A stretch of DNA of 64,000 nucleotides, from NCBI RefSeq assembly GCF_009765965.1, contig NZ_LMUL01000014.1, forward strand, positions 1,792,969 to 1,856,968. The letters run 5' to 3'. The notes below the pieces were generated by a model that saw only the letters and a program-made list of their open reading frames with translations, ran no database searches and was not told the DNA's origin. Shown here one piece after another: positions 19,756 to 28,494 of this stretch (the stretch's first letter is position 1; each line of letters begins with the position of its first letter). This DNA comes from Caulobacter sp. S45. Lineage in GTDB: Bacteria; Pseudomonadota; Alphaproteobacteria; Caulobacterales; Caulobacteraceae. The translations under genes were made by a program, and so were the position numbers.

Positions 19756-20154
19756 ATGGCCGCTGCGATCCACCCCTTCCGCAACACCCATCCCGCCCTC
19801 AGCCTGTGGGCTCAGCCCGAACCCGTCGCCCCGCCCTCGGCCGAGGTGGTCGCCGCGGTGCTGACCTTGGGCGGCGTGCGCGTGGATTGCGAAGACGGCT
19901 ACACCTCGATCCGCTTCTCGCCCGAGCGGGTGGACACCAGCGAGATCGCCCTGTTGCTGGGTCGGGATCGGGAGCGGGCGCTGGATGTCACGGTGATCTG
20001 GGACGAAGCCGAAGCGGAGATCGTGCGGGTGCTGGACGTGGCTCCGCTGCGCGCCGGCCATGCCGCCGCCCGCCAGCGCAAAGCCTATTCGCGGGCTCGC
20101 CAACGGGACATGACGCGGACCGAAGCCCACCCGCCGCAAGCGGTCGCGGCCTAG
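19756..20154 (+). CDS. Small protein of unknown function
   Basis: 132 residues, start supported by GAGGAG nine bases before the ATG. I do not recognise a family. The core (residues about 30-95) alternates beta-like segments with charged loops: VVAAVLTLGGVRVDCEDGYTSIRF, ALDVTVIWDEAEAEIVRVLDV. The C-terminus is basic and Arg-rich (AAARQRKAYSRARQRDMTR), which could bind nucleic acid. No signal peptide or membrane helix. It is divergently paired with the WYL regulator and may be its target. Codon use matches its neighbours. Confidence 0.7.
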   Translation: MAAAIHPFRNTHPALSLWAQPEPVAPPSAEVVAAVLTLGGVRVDCEDGYTSIRFSPERVDTSEIALLLGRDRERALDVTVIWDEAEAEIVRVLDVAPLRAGHAAARQRKAYSRARQRDMTRTEAHPPQAVAA

Positions 20155-20264
20155 GTCGAGCTGCACTCAACCTTGCTCGCCCCACAGGTGCGACGCTTTC
20201 GCGCGCCCTGCCAAGGTGGAGAAGAGTTCATGAAAACCGGCGAGGGCGCTCTGTTACAGTCGTA

Positions 20265-20286
20265 ATATGTTCGTCGCGACACATAT
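20265..20286. promoter_or_regulatory. Inverted repeat upstream of the RND operon (candidate operator)
   Basis: ATATGT (20265-20270) and ACATAT (20281-20286) are perfect arms around ten bases that contain the palindrome GTCGCGAC. The site overlaps the ATG at 20267 that would be the earliest start of the first efflux gene, suggesting that the real start is downstream and that this is a regulator-binding site. Confidence 0.45.
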
Positions 20287-21820
20287 CGCCAGCGCACAGG
20301 CGACCACCCCAAGCCAGGGGCCTGGTTTGCGGCGCGCCGCCCTCTGGGCCTTGAGCACGCTGCTGCTCGCCGGGTGCTCGACCGCGCGGCTGTCCAAGCC
20401 CGACGTCCACACGCCCACCGCCTACGAAGCCGCCGGCGCCTCCAACCCCGCCCTGCCGGCCGAAGCGCTGGACCGCTGGTGGCGGCTGTTCGACGACGCC
20501 CAGCTCACCCAATTGATCGAGCAGGCCCTGGTCTCGGCCCCGGATGCGCGCACCGCCCTCCAGCGCATCGGCGAGGCCCGCGCCACCCGCACCCAGACGC
20601 TGGCCGCCTACCTGCCCCAGGGCAATGTCCAGGGCCTGGCCCAGGAACAGCATACCGACGAGACCATCAGCGGGCTCAGCGGCGGCGACGTCGGCATCGG
20701 CGGCGGGGCGCTCAGCGGCGCCGGCTCCGCCACCGGCGGCCTGGGCAGCAGCCTGGTCGAGCCGTCCGGCGACCTGCAGACCTACGGCGCCCAGTTCAAC
20801 ATCACCTACGAGATCGACATCTTCCGGCGCCAGCGCGCGGCCCGGCGCGCGGCGGATGCGGACGTGGCGGCGGCGCGCTTCGACTTCGAGGCGGCCCGCG
20901 CCATGCTGGCCAAGAATGTCGCGGTCGACCTGTTCCAGGCCCGAGGCGCGGCCATCCAGCTGGAAGAAGCGCGCGACACCCTGCGGATCGCCCAGGACCT
21001 GGCGCGCACCGGCGACATCTCCGCCGCCCATGGCTTGACCTCGGGATCGGACGCGGCCCGGCTGCAGACCGACGTCGGGGTCGATGCGGCCGAGGTCGCC
21101 CGGCTGGAAGCCCAGTCCCTGGCGGCGCGGCGCGCCCTGCTGGCCCTGATCGGGCGCGGGACCGACCCGCTCGACAGCCTGCAGATCCAGCCGACGGCCG
21201 CCAGCCCGCCCATACCGCCGACCTCCGCACCGGGCGATCTGCTACGCCGCCGGCCCGACGTGCGCGAGGCCGAGGCCCACATCCGCTCCGCCGCCAACAC
21301 GCTCGCGCTCGACAAGCTGGCCCTGTTCCCGACCTTCCAGATCCTGCCGGGGGTTCAGGTCGACAAGACCGCCGGCAGCTTCGCCTCGATGAGCAGCATC
21401 TGGAGCATCGGGCTCGGCGCCTCCGCCCCGGTGCTGGACCGGCCGCGCCTGCTGGCGGTGATCCGGGGCCAGAAGGCCAAGGGCGAGGAACAGGTGATCG
21501 CCTACGAGCAGGCGGTGCAGAACGCCTATCGCGACGCGGAAACCGGCCTCTACACCCTGGCCGCCGACCGGCGCCGGGTGGATCGGCTAGAGGAGGCGGT
21601 CGGCAAGGCGCGATACGCCTTCGACGCCAAGAAGAGGGGCTACGACCTGGGCCTGACCGACCTGACCACGCTGCTGAACGCGGAAGGTGTCTGGCGCACC
21701 ACCCGCACCACCTACACGGGCGCGCAGACCCAGGCCCTGGTGGATGCGGCGACCCTGTTCCAGGCGCTCGGCGGGGGGTGGACCCCGCCGGAGCAGGTCC
21801 AGACGGCGGCGGCGCGATGA
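20267..21820 (+). CDS. Outer-membrane efflux lipoprotein of the RND operon (NodT family)
   Basis: Up to 517 residues. The channel protein of a tripartite RND pump. Lipoprotein signal: RRAALWALSTLLLAGC, followed by STARLSKPDVHTPTAYEAAG, typical of NodT proteins. Long coiled helices and the family signature PGDLLRRRPDVREAEAHIRSA follow. The ATG at 20267 has no ribosome-binding site, overlaps a palindrome and would put 20 odd residues before the signal peptide; a TTG at 20327 preceded by AGGGG gives an ideal short lipoprotein signal and is my preferred start. The stop TGA overlaps the next start (ATGA at 21817), so adaptor translation is coupled. Confidence 0.9.
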   Translation: MFVATHIASAQATTPSQGPGLRRAALWALSTLLLAGCSTARLSKPDVHTPTAYEAAGASNPALPAEALDRWWRLFDDAQLTQLIEQALVSAPDARTALQRIGEARATRTQTLAAYLPQGNVQGLAQEQHTDETISGLSGGDVGIGGGALSGAGSATGGLGSSLVEPSGDLQTYGAQFNITYEIDIFRRQRAARRAADADVAAARFDFEAARAMLAKNVAVDLFQARGAAIQLEEARDTLRIAQDLARTGDISAAHGLTSGSDAARLQTDVGVDAAEVARLEAQSLAARRALLALIGRGTDPLDSLQIQPTAASPPIPPTSAPGDLLRRRPDVREAEAHIRSAANTLALDKLALFPTFQILPGVQVDKTAGSFASMSSIWSIGLGASAPVLDRPRLLAVIRGQKAKGEEQVIAYEQAVQNAYRDAETGLYTLAADRRRVDRLEEAVGKARYAFDAKKRGYDLGLTDLTTLLNAEGVWRTTRTTYTGAQTQALVDAATLFQALGGGWTPPEQVQTAAAR

Positions 21821-23049
21821 GGGGAAAATGGATGCCGAAACTCAAGATTCCCTCCCCCTCGATGGGGGAGGGGCAAAGGTGGGGGTGTATCCCTTGCACT
21901 AACCGGACTGACGCTCGAGGCGCCGCCTCTCGTGTCCCATCCCCGCACGTCCTGCACTCACCCCCATCCCTGCCCTTCCCCCTTCGAGGGGGAAGGGTTC
22001 TCTTGGCCTGCCTCGCTCTCGCCGCCTGCCACAAACCCACAACCACCACCAAGCCGCCGGCGCGCCAACCCGTGGCCGTGACCGTCGCATCCGTCCGCAC
22101 CCAGGCGCTGCAGGGCGGCCTGACCGCCTCGGGCCTGATGATCCCCAAGCTGGAGGCCGCCGTCTCCACCGAGCTGAACGGCTACCGCGTGGCCAAGGTG
22201 TTCGTCGATCAGAACGCCTCGGTGAAGGCCGGCCAGTCCCTGGCCCAGCTGGACGACACCCTGCTGCGCGCCCAGATCGCCCAGCAGAAGGCCGTGGTCG
22301 ACCAGCAGAAGGTCGCCGCCGAACGCCAGGACGCCGAGGCCCAGCGCGTCGCCGGCCTCGACAACCAGGGGGTGCTGTCCCAAGAGCAGATCATCGAGCG
22401 TAGGTTGGCCGCGCGCAGCGGCCACGCCACCGTCGCCGCCGCCCAGGCCCAGCTCAACGACCTGGAGACCCGCGAAAGCCTGATGATGGTGCGCGCGCCG
22501 GTCAGCGGACTGGTGCTGGAACGTACCGTGCGCCCGGGCGATATCGCAGCCCCCGCCACCGCCATGTTCCGCATCGCCGCCGACGACGTGGTCGAACTCA
22601 ACGCCGAGGTCCCGGAATCGGGCCTGGCCGGCATCCAGCCCGGCGACGCGGCCGAGGTCGAACTGCCCGGCGGGACCAAGATCACCGGCCATGTCCGCCT
22701 GATCAGCCCCGAGGTGGACCAGCAGACCAAGCTCGGCCACATCCGCATCACCCTGCCGGTACGCCCCGACCTGCGGCCCGGCGGCTATGGCCGCGCCACC
22801 TTCTCCCAGAGCCGCCGCCCCGCCTCCGTCGTGCCCGACAGCGCGGTGCGCTACGACGCCGACGGCGCCTCGGTGCTGGCCCTGCAGTCCGACAACACGG
22901 TCAAGCGCATGCTGGTGAAGACCGGCGCCCGCGCCAACGGCATGGTCGAGCTGGTCGACGGGCCGCCGCCGGGAACTCGCGTCCTGCTCGGCGGCGGGGC
23001 CTTCGTGCTCGACGGCGACGTGGTCAAGCCGATCGAGGCGTCGCAGTGA
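21817..23049 (+). CDS. RND periplasmic adaptor lipoprotein with repeat-derived N-terminus
   Basis: 410 residues if read from the ATG at 21817, which overlaps the channel gene's stop. The adaptor part is ordinary: lipobox LALAAC at residues 66-71, lipoyl half (TELNGYRVAKVFVDQNASVKAGQSLAQLDD), coiled-coil hairpin, second lipoyl half (RAPVSGLVLERTVRPGDIAAPATAMF) and beta-barrel. Residues about 11-60 are unusual: they are translated from a 148-bp interspersed palindromic repeat (21850-21997), giving IPSPSMGEGQ at one end and [10 protein letters not shown] at the other. The signal peptide core VLLACLALAAC thus sits some 60 residues in. Either a long leader is made, or translation starts at an alternative codon such as the TTG in the LLACLAL segment. 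The permease follows 43 bp later. Confidence 0.85.
   Translation: MRGKWMPKLKIPSPSMGEGQRWGCIPCTNRTDARGAASRVPSPHVLHSPPSLPFPLRGGRVLLACLALAACHKPTTTTKPPARQPVAVTVASVRTQALQGGLTASGLMIPKLEAAVSTELNGYRVAKVFVDQNASVKAGQSLAQLDDTLLRAQIAQQKAVVDQQKVAAERQDAEAQRVAGLDNQGVLSQEQIIERRLAARSGHATVAAAQAQLNDLETRESLMMVRAPVSGLVLERTVRPGDIAAPATAMFRIAADDVVELNAEVPESGLAGIQPGDAAEVELPGGTKITGHVRLISPEVDQQTKLGHIRITLPVRPDLRPGGYGRATFSQSRRPASVVPDSAVRYDADGASVLALQSDNTVKRMLVKTGARANGMVELVDGPPPGTRVLLGGGAFVLDGDVVKPIEASQ
21850..21997 (+). repeat. 148-bp interspersed palindromic element, copy 1
   Basis: Left hairpin CCCTCCCCC/GGGGGAGGG (21850-21872, loop TCGAT) and right hairpin CCCTTCCCCC/GGGGGAAGGG (21973-21997, loop TTCGA), with GGTGGGGGTG and CACCCCCAT just inside. 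A second copy of identical length lies in opposite orientation at 48581-48728; the right 46 bp differ at only two positions by eye, the middle is more diverged. Located inside the adaptor reading frame. Confidence 0.9.
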
Positions 23050-23092
23050 CAGAGAGCGCGACGACCTGGATCGCGGCGATGGGGGTCGGCCA

Positions 23093-26000
23093 ATGAAGCT
23101 GCGCATCTCCGCCTGGAGCATCCGCAACCCGATCCCGGTGGCGATCCTGTTCATCGCCCTGACCCTGGCCGGACTGCTGTCCTACGCCTCGCTGCCGATC
23201 AAGCAGTACCCCAACATCTCGTTCCCCCTGGTGGTGGTCAGCGTCACCCAGAGCGGCGCGGCGCCCAGCGAGATGCAGAACCAGATCACCCGGCCGGTCG
23301 AGGACGCCATCGCCGGGGTCGCCAACATCAAGCACCTGTCGTCCACCGTCACCCTCGGTTCGTCCGTCACCCAGATCGAGTTCGAGCTGGGCACCGACAT
23401 GCAGAAGGCCACCGACGACGTGCGCACCGCCGTCGACCGAACCCGCGTACAGCTGCCGCCCGGCATCGACCCGCCCACCGTCCAGCGCATCGACATCGAT
23501 TCCGCCCCGATCCTGACCTATGCGGTCAGCTCCGCCACCCGCTCGCCAGTCGATCTGTCCTGGTTCGTCGACGACACCATCTCGCGCACCGTTCAGGCTG
23601 AGAAGGGCGTGGCGCAGGTGACGCGCGCCGGCGGCATCGACCGCGAGATCAACGTCACCCTCGACCCGGCCCGCATGGCCGCCTTCGGCGTCACCGCGCC
23701 CCAGGTGAACCAGGCGATGTACCAGTTCAACGTCGACGAGACGGGCGGTCGCGCCAATATCGGCGGGCAGGAGCAGAACGTGCGCGTGCTGGGCCAGGCC
23801 CAGACCGTGGACGCCCTCCGCAAAGTAACGATCCCCGCCGCCGGCCGTTACGTGCGCCTGGCCGACGTGGCCGAGATCGGCGACGGCCAGTCCGAACAGC
23901 GCGGCTTCGCCCGGCTGGACGGCCGGCCCGCCGTGGCCTTCCAGGTCAACAAGACCCGCGACGCCAGCGACGTCTCCACCGAGAAGCGGGTGCAGGCGGT
24001 CATCGCCAAGCTGGCCAAGGCCCATCCGGACGTGACCTTCACCCAGGTCATCTCCACCGTCGACTCCACCCGCAAGAGCTACGAGGCCACCATCCACGTG
24101 CTGGTCGAGGGCATGATCCTGGCCGCTCTGGTGGTCTGGCTGTTCCTCAAGAGCTGGCGCGCCACCGCGATCGCGGCCACCGCCATGCCGCTGTCGCTGA
24201 TCCCGACCTTCTCGGCCATCCAGGTGTTCGGCTTCAGCCTGAATGTCATCACCCTGCTCAGCCTGACCCTGGTGATCGGCATCCTGGTCGACGACGCCAT
24301 CGTCGAGATCGAGAACATCGAGAAGCGCATTTCGCGGGGCGAAAGTCCCTACCGCGCCTCGCTGCTGGGCGCGGACTCCATCGGGCTGGCGGTGGTGGCG
24401 ACCACGGCGACCATCGTGGTGGTGTTCATGCCGGTGTCGTTCATGCCAGGGATCGCGGGCCAGTTCTTCAAGGAGTTCGGGCTCACCGTCGCCATCTCGG
24501 TGATCTTCTCGCTGATCGTAGCGCGCCTGCTGACGCCCCTGCTCGCCGCCTATTTCCTCAAGCCCAGCGCCCATCCCAAGCCGAGCAAGCCGCTGGAGGG
24601 CCCCTATCGCAAGGCGCTCGACTGGGCCATGGCGCACCGCTTCATCTCGATGGGGATCGGGGGGCTGATCTTCGTGGCCTCGATCATGCTGCTGGCCAGC
24701 CGCCCGGTCGGCTTCCAGCCGCGCGGCGACGCCGGCTATTTCTACCTGAACGTCGAAGGTCCGCCGGGCGCCACCCGCCAGGCGATGGATACCGCGCTGA
24801 GCCAGGCCACGCGCATGCTGCTGACCCAGCCCGACGTGGAGCGCGTATTCGCCCAGGACGGCTCCAGCGCCACCGACAACAGCTCCGACCTGCGCGACGG
24901 CACCATCACCGTGGTGCTGAAGCCGAACCGCATCCACAAGACCGAAGAGGTCAAAACGCTCATCCGACCCTTCCTGCGCCAGATCCCCGACGTGCGGATC
25001 AGCACGCTCGGCGGGTTCGGGGCGGCGGACGTGGAGATCGTGCTGTCCAGCCAGAACGGCCCGGCGCTGGAACGCGTGCAGCTCGAACTCCAGCGGGAGA
25101 TGCGCGGCCTGTCGGTGCTGACCGACGTGCGCCCCGCGCCGCCGCCGTCCGGCCCCGAACTGGTGGTGCGGCCCAAGCCCAGCGAGGCGGCCCGGCTCGG
25201 CGTCACTTCCGACGCGCTCGCCAGCGTGCTGCGGATCGCCACCATCGGCGACATCGACGCCAACGTGGCCAAGTTCTCCGAGGGCGAACGGCGTATTCCT
25301 ATCCGCGTGCGCCTGCCCGAGAGCGACCGCACCGACCTGTCTGTGCTGGCCAACCTCCAGGTGCCGACCCTGGCCGGCAAGTCCACGCCCCTGTCCTCGG
25401 TGGCCGACCTGTCGTTCCAGGCCGGGCCGGGCAAGATCGTGCGCTACGCCCGCGAACGGCGCGCCTCGGTCCAGGCCGACCTGCGCGGCGGCGCCAGCCT
25501 CGGCACCGCACTGAACGCGATCAAGAAGCTGCCGGTGATGCAGCACCTGCCGGCCGACGTCCGCCAACCCCCGGTCGGCGACGCCGAGGCGCTGCAGGAC
25601 GTGATCACCGGCTTCACCGGGGCGATCCTGTCGGGAATCCTGCTGATCTACGCGGTGCTGGTGCTGCTGTTCCGCAGCTTCTTCAAGCCGCTGATCATCC
25701 TGGCCACCCTGCCCCTGACCCTGGCCGGCGTCTCGGTGGCGCTGACCGTCGCGGGGATGGAGATCGACATGCCGGTGTTCATCGGCCTGCTGATGCTGTT
25801 CGGGATCGCGGCCAAGAACTCCATCCTGCTGGTGGAGTTCGCCATCGAGGACGAACGCGCCGGCCAGGACCGCTGGCAGGCCCTGCACAACGCCTGCCGC
25901 GAGCGGGCGCGCCCCATCGTCATGACCACCGTGGCCATGATCGCCGGCATGCTGCCGACCGCCCTGGCGCTGGGCCAGGGGTCGGAATTCCGCCAGCCGA

Positions 26001-26197
26001 TGGCGATCGCGGTGATCGGCGGACTGGTCAGCTCGACCATCCTCTCCCTGGTGCTGGTGCCGGTGATCTATCTGCTGGTGGACAGCTTCGAGGCCTGGCT
26101 GACGCCCAAGTTCAGCGGCCTGATCACCCACAAGCGGCCAGGCGACGACGCCCCGATCCGCGAGGACGAAGAGACCCTGGTCACCGAAGGGGCGTGA
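23093..26197 (+). CDS. RND multidrug efflux permease (AcrB/HAE-1 family)
   Basis: 1034 residues, normal for the family. Inner-membrane proton-driven trimeric pump taking substrates from periplasm and membrane. The N-terminus MKLRISAWSIRNPIPVAILF is the first membrane helix; twelve helices are expected. Proton-relay acidic pair in helix 4: VIGILVDDAIVEIENIEKR. Other signatures: SVTQSGAAPSEMQNQITRPVEDAI, GMILAALVVWLFLKSWRA, FGIAAKNSILLVEFAIEDE and the LVLVPVIYLL end. The two periplasmic porter repeats are complete, with no frameshift. Third gene of the operon channel, adaptor, permease; substrate not predictable. Confidence 0.96.
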   Translation: MKLRISAWSIRNPIPVAILFIALTLAGLLSYASLPIKQYPNISFPLVVVSVTQSGAAPSEMQNQITRPVEDAIAGVANIKHLSSTVTLGSSVTQIEFELGTDMQKATDDVRTAVDRTRVQLPPGIDPPTVQRIDIDSAPILTYAVSSATRSPVDLSWFVDDTISRTVQAEKGVAQVTRAGGIDREINVTLDPARMAAFGVTAPQVNQAMYQFNVDETGGRANIGGQEQNVRVLGQAQTVDALRKVTIPAAGRYVRLADVAEIGDGQSEQRGFARLDGRPAVAFQVNKTRDASDVSTEKRVQAVIAKLAKAHPDVTFTQVISTVDSTRKSYEATIHVLVEGMILAALVVWLFLKSWRATAIAATAMPLSLIPTFSAIQVFGFSLNVITLLSLTLVIGILVDDAIVEIENIEKRISRGESPYRASLLGADSIGLAVVATTATIVVVFMPVSFMPGIAGQFFKEFGLTVAISVIFSLIVARLLTPLLAAYFLKPSAHPKPSKPLEGPYRKALDWAMAHRFISMGIGGLIFVASIMLLASRPVGFQPRGDAGYFYLNVEGPPGATRQAMDTALSQATRMLLTQPDVERVFAQDGSSATDNSSDLRDGTITVVLKPNRIHKTEEVKTLIRPFLRQIPDVRISTLGGFGAADVEIVLSSQNGPALERVQLELQREMRGLSVLTDVRPAPPPSGPELVVRPKPSEAARLGVTSDALASVLRIATIGDIDANVAKFSEGERRIPIRVRLPESDRTDLSVLANLQVPTLAGKSTPLSSVADLSFQAGPGKIVRYARERRASVQADLRGGASLGTALNAIKKLPVMQHLPADVRQPPVGDAEALQDVITGFTGAILSGILLIYAVLVLLFRSFFKPLIILATLPLTLAGVSVALTVAGMEIDMPVFIGLLMLFGIAAKNSILLVEFAIEDERAGQDRWQALHNACRERARPIVMTTVAMIAGMLPTALALGQGSEFRQPMAIAVIGGLVSSTILSLVLVPVIYLLVDSFEAWLTPKFSGLITHKRPGDDAPIREDEETLVTEGA

Positions 26198-26250
26198 GCC
26201 CGCGCAAGCGGCGGGTTCCCAACCGCCGCCGGCGCGGATACTGACGCACG

Positions 26251-27222
26251 ATGATCGACCCTGCCCTGCAGCTCGACCAGCAGCTCCGTGCGCCCCTGGC
26301 GGCGCTCGAGGGCGCTCGGCCGCCCGCGCCACCCTGGTTCGAAGACGCCATCGCTCTCGCACCCGAGCGGAGCATCGTGACGGTGGACGGTGCGGACATA
26401 GAGCTGCTGACCTGGGGCGAGCGTGGCCAGCCCGGACTGATGTTCGTCCACGGCGGGCGGGCGCACGCGGACTGGTTCAGCTTCATCGCCCCCTTCTTCG
26501 CCAAGGAACGGCGGGTGGCGGCGATCTCGCTGTCGGGGATGGGCCGTTCGGACTGGCGCGAGCGCTACTCCATGGGCCAGTTCGCCCGCGAGATCAGCCA
26601 GGGGATGCGCGCCGCCGGCCTGTTCGAGGCGCCGGTCGCGCCGCTGCTGGTGGCACATTCCTTCGGTAGCCGGCCGTTGTTCTTCACCGCCGCCTCCGCC
26701 GAGGTCGAACTGGCCGGCGCGGTGGTGCTCGACGCCGCCATCTCCGCGCCCGACGCCCCGGATTTCCAGCTGCGCCTGGGGCGGCCGAACCGGGTCTACG
26801 CCAGCCTGGAAGAGGCGCTCGGCCACTTCCACCTGATGCCGGCCCAGCCCTGCGACAACCTCTTCATCCTCGACCACATCGCGCGCCATTCGCTGACGCC
26901 CGCCCCGACGCCCGAGGGCGGCGAAGGCTGGACCTGGCGTTTCGACCCCTACGGCTTCGACAAGATCGTCAGCGAAACGCCGGGCATGAGCGCACGGGCC
27001 GAGGCGGACGCGGCGCTGCGGGCGACGCGGTGCCGGCTGGCCTTCGTCAAGGGCGACCGCTCGACCATCGTGCGCAGCGCCAACCTCGCCTACACCCGCT
27101 CGATCGCGCCGGAAGGCACGCCGTTCCTGACCGTGGCGGACGCCGCCCACCACCTGTTCCTGGACCAGCCGTTGGCGGTGGTGGAGACGCTGAAGAGCCT
27201 GTTCGCCGGATGGGGCCGGTGA
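26251..27222 (+). CDS. Alpha/beta hydrolase
   Basis: 323 residues. Alpha/beta-hydrolase fold with a complete catalytic triad: oxyanion strand LMFVHGGRAHADWFSFIAPF, nucleophile Ser137 in the elbow AHSFGS, acid probably Asp269 in VKGDRSTIV and His300 or His301 in DAAHHLFLDQP. The long insertion between 160 and 245 is the lid (substrate specificity). No signal peptide, so cytoplasmic. Substrate unknown. It follows the RND permease by 53 bp and its stop overlaps the aroA start region (GTGA at 27219), so the hydrolase and aroA are probably one transcript. Confidence 0.88.
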   Translation: MIDPALQLDQQLRAPLAALEGARPPAPPWFEDAIALAPERSIVTVDGADIELLTWGERGQPGLMFVHGGRAHADWFSFIAPFFAKERRVAAISLSGMGRSDWRERYSMGQFAREISQGMRAAGLFEAPVAPLLVAHSFGSRPLFFTAASAEVELAGAVVLDAAISAPDAPDFQLRLGRPNRVYASLEEALGHFHLMPAQPCDNLFILDHIARHSLTPAPTPEGGEGWTWRFDPYGFDKIVSETPGMSARAEADAALRATRCRLAFVKGDRSTIVRSANLAYTRSIAPEGTPFLTVADAAHHLFLDQPLAVVETLKSLFAGWGR

Positions 27223-28481
27223 GTGCGCCATCGCGTGGCGACGCGGTGCGGGTGATCCCGCCCGGCCGGCCCTTGGGCGGACGTACGACCCTGCCGGGGT
27301 CCAAGTCGATCACCAACCGCGCCCTGCTGCTGGCGGCGCTGGCGCCCGGCGTCAGCCGCCTATCGGGCGCGCTGAAGAGCGACGACACCCGCTATATGGC
27401 CCAGGCGCTGCAGGCCATGGGCGTGACGGTGGAGGAGCCGGACGCCGAGCGCTTCACCGTGCGCAGCGACGGCCGCCTGCGCGCGGCCGCCGCACCGCTG
27501 TTCCTCGGCAACGCCGGTACGGCCACCCGCTTTCTGACCGCCGCTTGCGCGCTCGCCGACGGCGAGGTGGTGATCGATGGCGACGCGCACATGCGCCGCC
27601 GCCCCATCGCGCCGCTCCTGACCGCCCTGGCCGCGCTCGGGGTCCAGGCGGAGGCGCCCACCGGCTGCCCGCCGGTGACGATCCAGGGACGTGGCGGGCT
27701 GGAGGGCGGACGGGTCCAGATCGACGCCGGCCTGTCCAGCCAGTACGTCTCCGCCGTGCTGATGCTCGCCGGCCGCGCCGAGGGCCCGGTCGAGCTGACT
27801 CTGCGGGGCTCCGACATCGGCGCCCGCGGCTATGTGGAACTAACCCTGGCCGCCATGCGCCATTTCGGGGCCGAGGTGGACGCCCTGTCGCCCTCCGCCT
27901 GGCGGGTGTCGCCCACCGGCTACCGCGCCGTCGACCTGGAGATCGAGCCCGACGCCTCGGCCGCGACCTATTTCTGGGCGGCGGGCGCGTTGACCGGCGG
28001 CGAGGTGGACGTCGGCCTGTCGCCCGACGCCTTCAGCCAGCCCGACGCCAAGGCCCACGCCCTGATCGCCGCCTTCCCCCACATGCCCGCCGAGATCGAA
28101 GGCTCCCAGATGCAGGACGCCGTGCCGACCCTGGCGGTGTTGGCGGCGTTCAACGCCACGCCGGTGCGCTTCATCGGGGTGGCGAACCTGAGGGTGAAGG
28201 AGTGCGACCGGTTGGCGGCGCTGGCGACAGAGCTGTCCAGGGTGCGCCCGGGCTTGGCGATCGAGGACGGCGACGACCTGGTGATCGCCAGCGATCCCGC
28301 CCTTCCCTCGCCCGAGGCGCCGGTGCGGCTGGCGACCTACGCCGACCACCGCATGGCCATGAGCCTGGCCCTGCTCGGACTGAAGCTCGACAACATCGTC
28401 ATCGACGACCCCGCCTGCGTGGCCAAGACCTTCCCCGGATATTGGGATGCCTTGCGGGGGTTGGGGGTGGAGTTGGCCTAA
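27210..28481 (+). CDS. aroA: EPSP synthase (AroA), of a type unusual for alphaproteobacteria
   Basis: 423 residues from the ATG at 27210; a GTG at 27219 overlapping the hydrolase stop is equally possible. AroA joins shikimate-3-phosphate and PEP in the chorismate pathway. Signatures: LPGSKSITNRALLLAALAPG (N-terminal substrate loop), LFLGNAGTATRFLTAA (PEP/glyphosate-site loop), SSQYVSAVLML, and the C-terminal VKECDRLAALATEL and YADHRMAMSLALLGL. The loops match the enterobacterial-like class I form rather than the PGDKSISHR class II form typical of Rhizobiales and Caulobacter. The genome may carry a second, standard aroA, in which case this is a paralogue or a transferred copy. It is followed by a large palindrome and convergent lptB. 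Confidence 0.92.
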   Translation: MGPVSAPSRGDAVRVIPPGRPLGGRTTLPGSKSITNRALLLAALAPGVSRLSGALKSDDTRYMAQALQAMGVTVEEPDAERFTVRSDGRLRAAAAPLFLGNAGTATRFLTAACALADGEVVIDGDAHMRRRPIAPLLTALAALGVQAEAPTGCPPVTIQGRGGLEGGRVQIDAGLSSQYVSAVLMLAGRAEGPVELTLRGSDIGARGYVELTLAAMRHFGAEVDALSPSAWRVSPTGYRAVDLEIEPDASAATYFWAAGALTGGEVDVGLSPDAFSQPDAKAHALIAAFPHMPAEIEGSQMQDAVPTLAVLAAFNATPVRFIGVANLRVKECDRLAALATELSRVRPGLAIEDGDDLVIASDPALPSPEAPVRLATYADHRMAMSLALLGLKLDNIVIDDPACVAKTFPGYWDALRGLGVELA

Positions 28482-28494
28482 CGCCTCCTGCGTC

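Noticed and set aside
23024-26362. Minus-strand open frame of 1112 codons opposite the RND permease
   Set aside because: Low-complexity Gln/His/Gly/Arg composition and no start signal; antisense shadow of the permease.
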